From the NCBI GenBank assembly GCA_900547405.1, contig URGL01000051.1, positions 1 to 19,466 of the forward strand: a DNA stretch of 19,466 bases, written 5' to 3'. The notes under the pieces are model-generated. The model made no database searches. It worked only from the letters and a program-made list of their open reading frames with translations, and was not told the origin of the DNA. This DNA comes from an uncultured Eubacteriales bacterium. Lineage in GTDB: Bacteria > Bacillota > Clostridia > Oscillospirales > Oscillospiraceae. The position numbers were made by a program, and so were the translations under genes. Positions 15,271-19,466 of the stretch are shown here, in pieces (position 1 is the first letter of the stretch; every line of letters begins with the position of its first letter).

Positions 15271-16092
15271 TCACAGGCCCAGCAGGATCCGGATATAGGG
15301 GGTCAGGCTGCTTCTGATGGCTGTAAACAGGCCAAAATGCTTACGCAGGTAGTAAAACCAGGGGCCCGCCGGGTCTCCCTTGACGGTCTCCTTCTTTTGG
15401 ATCCGGGCAATGGGGCCCAGGCTCTTGTCATGCCAGGTCCCCGCCACAGGGTTGTCGCAGCATATGCCAACGTAGTCCCGGGATACATGAAGCTTGGCCC
15501 CCGCATCCCGCAGCGCCAGGCCATAGTCAAAGTCTCCCAGGCTGTGCCGATAGTGCCTGTCCATGACCCCCGCCCGGCGGAACCAGTAGAAGGGGATGAG
15601 GACGCAGTTCGCGTTCATGGTGTCGGCGTCCACGCCGGTCTCCCCGGGAGGCAGCTGCCGGTAGTGGATCCCTTTTTCATACTTGATGGCGCTGTAGCTC
15701 AGCTGGCCCCCATGATCGCAGGTGGCGCCTATGATGACGGCATTTCCCTGGGCCTTGCTCTGGGCAATGAGCCTGCGGATACAGCCGGGATCAAATTCCA
15801 CATCGTCATTCATCATCAGAAGGTACTGGGCCTCCTGGCCGCTTTTCAGGATCTTCTCCATGCCAAGGGCCATGCCGCCGGAATAAAAGAGGCCGCCGGT
15901 GCCCGGAACCACCTGGATGGGGGCACCAAAGTCCTCTGTTTTCAGCATCTCCGGTGTGCCGTCGGTGCTGGCATCATCCACGATCACAAAGGAAAATTGG
16001 ACCTCCGGATTTCCCTCCACCAGCCCCCTCACCGCCTGACGGGTCTTTTCTTTTCGGTTATAGCAGGTAAACAGTGCCAGTACAGAATCCAA
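15271..16092 (-). CDS. Family 2 glycosyltransferase, TTG start
   Basis: 273 residues with a GT-A fold. SVLALFTCYNRKEKT opens the nucleotide-binding half, VIVDDASTDGTPE carries the first aspartates, and LLMMNDDVEFDP carries the metal-binding DxD-like site. The closest family feel is WcaE/rhamnosyltransferase-like GT2 enzymes that add one sugar to a lipid-linked acceptor; donor and acceptor are unknown. The only plausible start is TTG at 16092 with GGGAGAG about six bases upstream. A C-terminal segment (HFGLFTAIRSSLTPYIRILLGL) may be amphipathic and touch the membrane. It lies between the deacetylase and dehydratase genes with gaps of about 20 to 30 bases. Confidence 0.88.
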   Translation of the reverse strand: MDSVLALFTCYNRKEKTRQAVRGLVEGNPEVQFSFVIVDDASTDGTPEMLKTEDFGAPIQVVPGTGGLFYSGGMALGMEKILKSGQEAQYLLMMNDDVEFDPGCIRRLIAQSKAQGNAVIIGATCDHGGQLSYSAIKYEKGIHYRQLPPGETGVDADTMNANCVLIPFYWFRRAGVMDRHYRHSLGDFDYGLALRDAGAKLHVSRDYVGICCDNPVAGTWHDKSLGPIARIQKKETVKGDPAGPWFYYLRKHFGLFTAIRSSLTPYIRILLGL

Positions 16093-16121
16093 ATCGTTCT
16101 CTCCCTTTCAGTATTCCCAAT

Positions 16122-16802
16122 TTACAGTCGAAACATTTCTCTGGTAGCCTCTTCCACGGAAAGCCGGGGGTAGGCGTAGGGTCCTAAGTCGAATTGCCTG
16201 TTGAGAGGCCGTCCGGCTACGGCGCAGGCGGCCTTGTAGCCCGCCTCCCGCATCATAGCAAGGACTTCCTCATCATAGCGCCCATTGGAATAGGCGTAAA
16301 TGCTCACTTCTTTTCCCAGAAGCTGCTGGAGGGCATCCTTGGACCCAAAGATTTCCTCCCGGCGCTCCGCCTCCCCCACCTGGGTCAGGACCCGGTGCCG
16401 GGTGCCGTGGGCTCCGACGGTGCACAGGGGGTCCGCCGCCAGCTCCAGAAGCTGATCCTTGCTGAGATACCCCGGCTCTCCCACAAAGCCAGAGCTGACG
16501 AAGAGGGTAAAGGGGATCTTCCTCTCCTTCAGGGCCGGGTAGGCAACGGTATAGGCATCCTGAAGTCCGTCGTCAAAGGTGATGGCGCAGAGTCCCGGAT
16601 AATCCTTATCTTCCATGGTCTGGACCAATGAAGCGTAGGTATGGGGCCGGTCCAGGAACCGCAAAAAGGCATCGGTTTCCAGAGTCAGGCTCAGAAGTTT
16701 CTCCGGCTGGGTAGTCACATGGTGAAACATATAGATATCGCTGCACTTCCCCAGGTGCCAGAGCTTATTCAGCACCCGCTTCACTTCCATTTTCGCCTTC
16801 AT
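16122..16802 (-). CDS. Polysaccharide deacetylase (NodB homology domain)
   Basis: 226 residues. Motif 1 is ITFDDGLQDAY, with the catalytic base aspartate and the metal aspartate. Motif 2 is GAHGTRHRVL, with the two metal histidines. The position of motif 3, usually FxYPxGxY, reads YAYSNGRY, so the proline is replaced by serine. The active site otherwise looks complete, so it should remove an acetyl group from an N- or O-acetylated sugar. No signal peptide or membrane helix is visible, so it probably acts inside the cell on a lipid-linked or nucleotide sugar, unlike exported peptidoglycan deacetylases. The ATG has AGGAGG eight bases upstream and starts 12 bases after the sugar transferase stop. 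Confidence 0.88.
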   Translation of the reverse strand: MKAKMEVKRVLNKLWHLGKCSDIYMFHHVTTQPEKLLSLTLETDAFLRFLDRPHTYASLVQTMEDKDYPGLCAITFDDGLQDAYTVAYPALKERKIPFTLFVSSGFVGEPGYLSKDQLLELAADPLCTVGAHGTRHRVLTQVGEAERREEIFGSKDALQQLLGKEVSIYAYSNGRYDEEVLAMMREAGYKAACAVAGRPLNRQFDLGPYAYPRLSVEEATREMFRL

Positions 16803-16814
16803 GTCCGCTTCCTC

Positions 16815-18266
16815 CTACATGCTGCCTTCCTTTTTCAGAACGGAGCCAACGGTTTTCACCAATATTTTCAGGTCCAGTCCCAGGGACCACTCGTCGATAT
16901 ACTTGGTGTCCAGCTTGACTACTTCCTCAAAGTCTGTGATATTGCTCCGGCCGGAGACCTGCCACATGCCGGTGATGCCGGGGCGCATGGCCATCCGGGC
17001 CCGGTGGTGATCTTCGTAGAGCACCCACTCGTCCTTCGTTGGGGGCCGTGTTCCCACCAGACTCATGTCCCCCTTCAGCACGTTGAGGAACTGGGGAAAT
17101 TCGTCCAGGCTGGTCCTGCGGATAAATTCACCGATGCCGGTCTTTTTGGTGCCGTCCGGCAGCAGCTTGTTGCCGATGACCCGGGGATCCCACTCCAGCT
17201 TGAACATAAAGCCGCCGGAGACCCGATTTTCCTGCATATATTTCTTTTTCAGCTCGTCGGCGTTGGGATACATACTGCGGAATTTGTACATCCGGAACAC
17301 CTTGCCGTTCCGGCCGATCCGCTCCTGGCTGTAAAAAATCGGGCCGGGAGAGGCGATATAGATGGCAGGGCCGATAAAAACAGTCAAAACCGCCGTGATC
17401 AGGCAGCCTACCAGTCCGCCTACCAGATCCAGCCCCCGCTTTAAGGCGGCGGACAGGAAGCTGATGCGGTTCCAATAGACGGTGAGCACATTGTAGCCCC
17501 CAATTTCCTCCAGGGTCTTCTTTCCGGCGCCGACCATATTGCGGATGTAGTCAATACCGATGTGCACCGTTACGCCCATAGAGGCCACCGCGCTGGCCAG
17601 AGCCAGCACTTCCTTCTGAGGCGGCAGCAGGATCAGTACCTCGTCCACCCAGTTCTGCCGGATCCAGTCATCGGCTCCGGCATAATCCGCAACGATCTGC
17701 AAAGGAGCCTTGACTCCTTCGGGCAGGGCATCCGACAGGATCAGCCCCGCCATCCGGTAGCTATTCCAGTATCCGTCCTCGATCCGCTTGCGCAGCTCTG
17801 CCATATCCGAGGCAGCGGCAATGACCAGCAGAGAGCGTCCGTTTTTCGGAATAATCCGCTTCTGGTAATACCACTTGTAGCCCACACGCATCAAATAGCT
17901 GAGGCAAAAGTAGGTCACACAGGCATAGCCGAAATTCTTCCGGGAATAGAAGTCCGCCATCTTCACCACAAACAGCACCACAGCCTCTGTGGAGAACACA
18001 GCCGCCGTATTCTTGACCGTGGCATAGAGCTCCCGCAAAAGTCCCCGCTGCAGCACGCCATCCATGGTACTGAACAGGACGATCACTACAAAATCCACCA
18101 GAGGCAAGCCAAACAGCAGCACCAGATACTCCGGGCTTCCGGAAAGCTGAAAATCCGTGGGAACATAAATATAGTAGGCGATGATCTGTGACAGGAACAT
18201 GGACAGCATATCCAGCAGGATAAAGTCCCAATGCCTGGTCCAGGGAAGCCCGGATTTGTGGTACAT
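16815..18266 (-). CDS. Polyprenyl glycosylphosphotransferase (initiating sugar transferase)
   Basis: 483 residues. About five membrane helices and a CoA-binding-like Rossmann middle domain (residues about 130-260) precede a C-terminal bacterial sugar transferase domain. That domain has the membrane-entry helix (KRGLDLVGGLVGCLI), FRMYKFRSM, and the catalytic block TSLDEFPQFLNVLKGDM, then SLVGTRP, with the conserved Asp-Glu pair, ending PGITGMWQVSGRS. Such enzymes (WbaP/CpsE/WcaJ class) transfer a sugar-1-phosphate from a UDP-sugar to undecaprenyl phosphate, the first step of capsule, exopolysaccharide or glycoprotein glycan assembly. First gene of the operon, with GGAGG seven bases before ATG and a strong promoter. 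The sugar is unknown; the neighbouring dehydratase suggests a 6-deoxy-aminosugar (inference). Confidence 0.92.
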   Translation of the reverse strand: MYHKSGLPWTRHWDFILLDMLSMFLSQIIAYYIYVPTDFQLSGSPEYLVLLFGLPLVDFVVIVLFSTMDGVLQRGLLRELYATVKNTAAVFSTEAVVLFVVKMADFYSRKNFGYACVTYFCLSYLMRVGYKWYYQKRIIPKNGRSLLVIAAASDMAELRKRIEDGYWNSYRMAGLILSDALPEGVKAPLQIVADYAGADDWIRQNWVDEVLILLPPQKEVLALASAVASMGVTVHIGIDYIRNMVGAGKKTLEEIGGYNVLTVYWNRISFLSAALKRGLDLVGGLVGCLITAVLTVFIGPAIYIASPGPIFYSQERIGRNGKVFRMYKFRSMYPNADELKKKYMQENRVSGGFMFKLEWDPRVIGNKLLPDGTKKTGIGEFIRRTSLDEFPQFLNVLKGDMSLVGTRPPTKDEWVLYEDHHRARMAMRPGITGMWQVSGRSNITDFEEVVKLDTKYIDEWSLGLDLKILVKTVGSVLKKEGSM

Positions 18267-18315
18267 TTCGTTTCCTCCCCGCCCTGACGGCGCAAAAACC
18301 CTTATAATCTTTGGT

Positions 18316-18344
18316 ATTATACCAGAGAATGCAGGAAATTACAA
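18316..18344 (-). promoter_or_regulatory. Sigma-A promoter of the glycan operon
   Basis: On the minus strand TTGTAA (18339-18344), a 17-base spacer and consensus TATAAT (18316-18321). The -10 box sits inside the symmetric GGTATAATACC. The expected leader to the ATG at 18266 is about 43 bases. Confidence 0.75.
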
Positions 18345-18405
18345 GACAGAAAAGGAACGGGGGCCGCTCCATAAAAAGCGGTCCCCCCTGCGTCTTCTGA
18401 AAACT

Positions 18406-18420
18406 AGGCGACTTTCGCCT
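18406..18420 (-). terminator. Hairpin terminator after the toxin gene
   Basis: AGGCGA, a three-base loop and TCGCCT form a 6-bp stem about 15 bases after the toxin stop. On the minus strand it is followed by AGTTTTC, a short T-run. A second, bulged hairpin (GGGGGCCGCT with AGCGGTCCCCC, about 18358-18387) lies further on, before the glycan promoter, and may back it up. Confidence 0.55.
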
Positions 18421-18435
18421 TTCCTTTTGCCCGGA

Positions 18436-18750
18436 TCATCTCAACAGCTTTGGATAATCCATTGCGCCATTCACAATACGGTAAATATACACCGTATCCC
18501 CGATCATTTTATAAACCGCAACATAAGTCTTGTTCAGCACCAGTTTCCGGTATCCTTGCGCCGCAAGAATCGGGTCCGGATGGATTTGCCCCAGTAATGG
18601 GTAGCTTGCCAGTCTGTTGATCTCTGTTTCCATCAGCCGATAGATATTCCGTGCCGCGGAGACACCAACCTGTGTAATATGGTATTTTACGATTTCCTCA
18701 AAATCCTGGCTTGCAAGTGGAAGATACTGGAGCTTAACCTTCGTAGGCAC
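18436..18750 (-). CDS. RelE/ParE-family type II toxin
   Basis: 104 residues from the GTG at 18750, chosen because GGAGG lies nine bases upstream and translation then begins MPTKVKLQYLPLASQDFEEI, the usual RelE/ParE opening (beta strand, then helix). A reading from ATG at 18774 would add eight residues with no family match. The middle has the two-helix hairpin (SAARNIYRLMETEINRL and ASYPLLGQ), and the C-terminal strands read GYRKLVLNKTYVAVYKM and VYIYRIVNGAMDY. RelE proteins cut mRNA on the ribosome and ParE proteins block gyrase; sequence alone does not separate them here. It overlaps the antitoxin gene by 17 bases, giving coupled synthesis. Confidence 0.85.
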   Translation of the reverse strand: MPTKVKLQYLPLASQDFEEIVKYHITQVGVSAARNIYRLMETEINRLASYPLLGQIHPDPILAAQGYRKLVLNKTYVAVYKMIGDTVYIYRIVNGAMDYPKLLR

Positions 18751-19006
18751 GCAGCAGCGCCTCCATTCTCTCATGGAGCTCCTCCGGCGTAACGGTCGGT
18801 TCTCCGTTCAGGCGGCTGAATTCAGCGGCATAAACGGCATCCCGGTGCCGATACATTTTTTCTCGTTCCTCAAAGGTCTCCATGCTCATATATACCCCAT
18901 CGTCTTCCCCATTTCTGGTGATAAAAATGGGTTCCCCCGAAGCCTTCGCCAGGTCGGAGATTTGCGTGTAGTCATTGCGCAATGCGGAAGATGGCCGAAT
19001 AACCAT
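18734..19006 (-). CDS. Phd/YefM-type antitoxin
   Basis: 90 residues from ATG at 19006, which has GGAGG seven bases upstream; an in-frame ATG at 19036 would cover that binding site. The N-terminal half (MVIRPSSALRNDYTQISDLA, then EPIFITRNGEDDGVYMSMETFEE) is the Phd/YefM DNA-binding fold. The charged C-terminal helices (LHERMEALLRAYE) would wrap the toxin. It should neutralise the downstream RelE/ParE protein and, with it, repress their shared promoter. It is cotranscribed with the toxin as the first gene. Confidence 0.87.
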   Translation of the reverse strand: MVIRPSSALRNDYTQISDLAKASGEPIFITRNGEDDGVYMSMETFEEREKMYRHRDAVYAAEFSRLNGEPTVTPEELHERMEALLRAYEG

Positions 19007-19038
19007 ATCGATACCTCCATTTCGGTTTGTCCTCATTG

Positions 19039-19074
19039 TGATAATATTATATCAGAATTATACAGGTGCTGCAA
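19039..19074 (-). promoter_or_regulatory. Toxin-antitoxin promoter with overlapping palindrome
   Basis: On the minus strand TTGCAG (19069-19074), 17 bases and consensus TATAAT (19046-19051). Arms TGATA (19039-19043) and TATCA (19050-19054) form an inverted repeat spanning the -10 box, a good place for the antitoxin complex to bind and autorepress. Operator function is inferred. Confidence 0.6.
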
Positions 19075-19097
19075 CTGGAATTATTGGACCCAGAGCC

Positions 19098-19139
19098 AAA
19101 AACCAGGAGCCACCTCTTCGCAAGAAGGGTGGCTCCTGG
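19098..19139 (-). terminator. Strong intrinsic terminator of the ABC ATPase gene
   Basis: CCAGGAGCCACC (19103-19114) pairs perfectly with GGTGGCTCCTGG (19128-19139). The stem continues, past one bulged base, as CTTC-GCAA-GAAG, closed by a GNRA-type tetraloop. On the minus strand it is followed by TTTTT (19098-19102). It begins eight bases after the ATPase stop codon, so it ends that transcript before the toxin-antitoxin genes. Confidence 0.9.
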
Positions 19140-19146
19140 CAAGCTT

Positions 19147-19466
19147 TCAGGACAGCAGCAGCTTATCATCCGCCTCATCGGAGCCGGAGGCCTTGCTGAA
19201 GAGCTCCAGCAGCTGCTCTACGGTGAGGTTTTTCTTCTGTTCCCCGGATACGTCTACCGCCACATGGCCGTTGTACATCATGATCAGCCGGTTGCCGTAG
19301 GCAATGGCATCACGCATATTGTGGGTGATCATCATGGTGGTCAGGTGGTCCTTTTCCACGATCCGCTGTGTGGCCTCCAGCACCTTTGCGGCGGTCTTGG
19401 GGTCCAGGGCAGCGGTGTGCTCGTCCAGCAGCAGCAGCTTCGGCGTGACCAGGGTGGCCATCAGCA
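19147..19466 (-). CDS. ABC importer ATP-binding protein, C-terminal part (5' end beyond window)
   Basis: The reading frame is open to the right edge, so the Met at 19461 is internal and only about the last 106 codons are present. Visible are the Walker B block LLLLDEHTAALDP, the helical D-loop region, and the switch MMITHNMRDAIAYGNRL, followed by a typical C-terminal end. A His right after the catalytic Glu (DEHTAALDP) is typical of the COG1101-type ATPases that work with TrpX/YtmK-like binding proteins and a permease for small solutes such as tryptophan or other hydrophobic substrates; this assignment is from memory. The binding protein and permease should lie upstream, outside the window. 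A strong terminator follows, so it is the last gene of its operon. Confidence 0.88.
   Translation of the reverse strand, partial: LMATLVTPKLLLLDEHTAALDPKTAAKVLEATQRIVEKDHLTTMMITHNMRDAIAYGNRLIMMYNGHVAVDVSGEQKKNLTVEQLLELFSKASGSDEADDKLLLS

Noticed and set aside
13280..15298. A 672-codon open frame on the plus strand opposite the dehydratase gene
   Set aside because: It is exactly antisense to a gene with clear catalytic motifs. Its translation is rich in His, Gln and Gly without domains, as expected from a GC-rich complement, and it has no ribosome binding site.
1..19466. Signs of mobile elements, prophage or CRISPR
   Set aside because: No transposase, integrase, phage structural gene, tRNA-associated direct repeat or spaced repeat array was seen. 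The toxin-antitoxin pair alone is not enough to claim an island.

Overview
The window looks like a chromosomal segment of an anaerobic, probably spore-forming, high-GC Clostridia, most like the gut Oscillospiraceae (Flavonifractor, Oscillibacter or Lawsonibacter type). Four things point there: strong purine-rich ribosome binding sites before almost every gene, GC-rich coding sequence broken by AT-rich sigma-A promoters, a YolD-like protein with the AAQFAPF signature, and a SpoIIQ-sized M23 peptidase. The lineage is inferred from protein character, not from a marker gene. I see no tRNA, rRNA, CRISPR array, insertion sequence or prophage gene.

Left part (1-4948, minus strand): an ABC exporter is followed by a membrane diguanylate cyclase. 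Three small redox genes come next, each overlapping its neighbour: a 48-aa CxxC protein with a TTG start, a polytopic NapH-like 4Fe-4S protein, and a thioredoxin-fold lipoprotein cut by the window edge. The exporter's promoter sits back to back with that of a short RluA-type pseudouridine synthase (plus strand), which meets a YolD-like gene tail to tail.

Middle part (6139-10003, minus strand): a complete potABCD polyamine importer operon with a sigma-A promoter, a hairpin-rich leader, a hairpin just before the binding-protein gene and another hairpin after it. Divergent from it is an M23 (LytM) peptidase resembling SpoIIQ, preceded by a match to forespore sigma-F/G promoters. Next is metY (O-acetylhomoserine sulfhydrylase), with a LysR regulator overlapping its stop codon. 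A bidirectional terminator follows.

Right part (13289-18266, minus strand): a four-gene glycan operon with its own promoter, encoding a polyprenyl glycosylphosphotransferase, a NodB-type deacetylase, a GT2 glycosyltransferase and a membrane nucleotide-sugar 4,6-dehydratase. Together they could make and start a short lipid-linked glycan, but no flippase or polymerase is in view. Upstream lie a type II toxin-antitoxin pair (Phd/YefM-like antitoxin, RelE/ParE-like toxin) with a palindrome over its promoter, a strong intrinsic terminator, and the C-terminal part of an ABC importer ATPase that runs off the right edge.

The most unusual unit is the chain diguanylate cyclase - CxxC mini-protein - 4Fe-4S membrane protein - thioredoxin lipoprotein. 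All four are linked by stop/start overlaps, which suggests a c-di-GMP-associated redox relay across the membrane; that function is inference.
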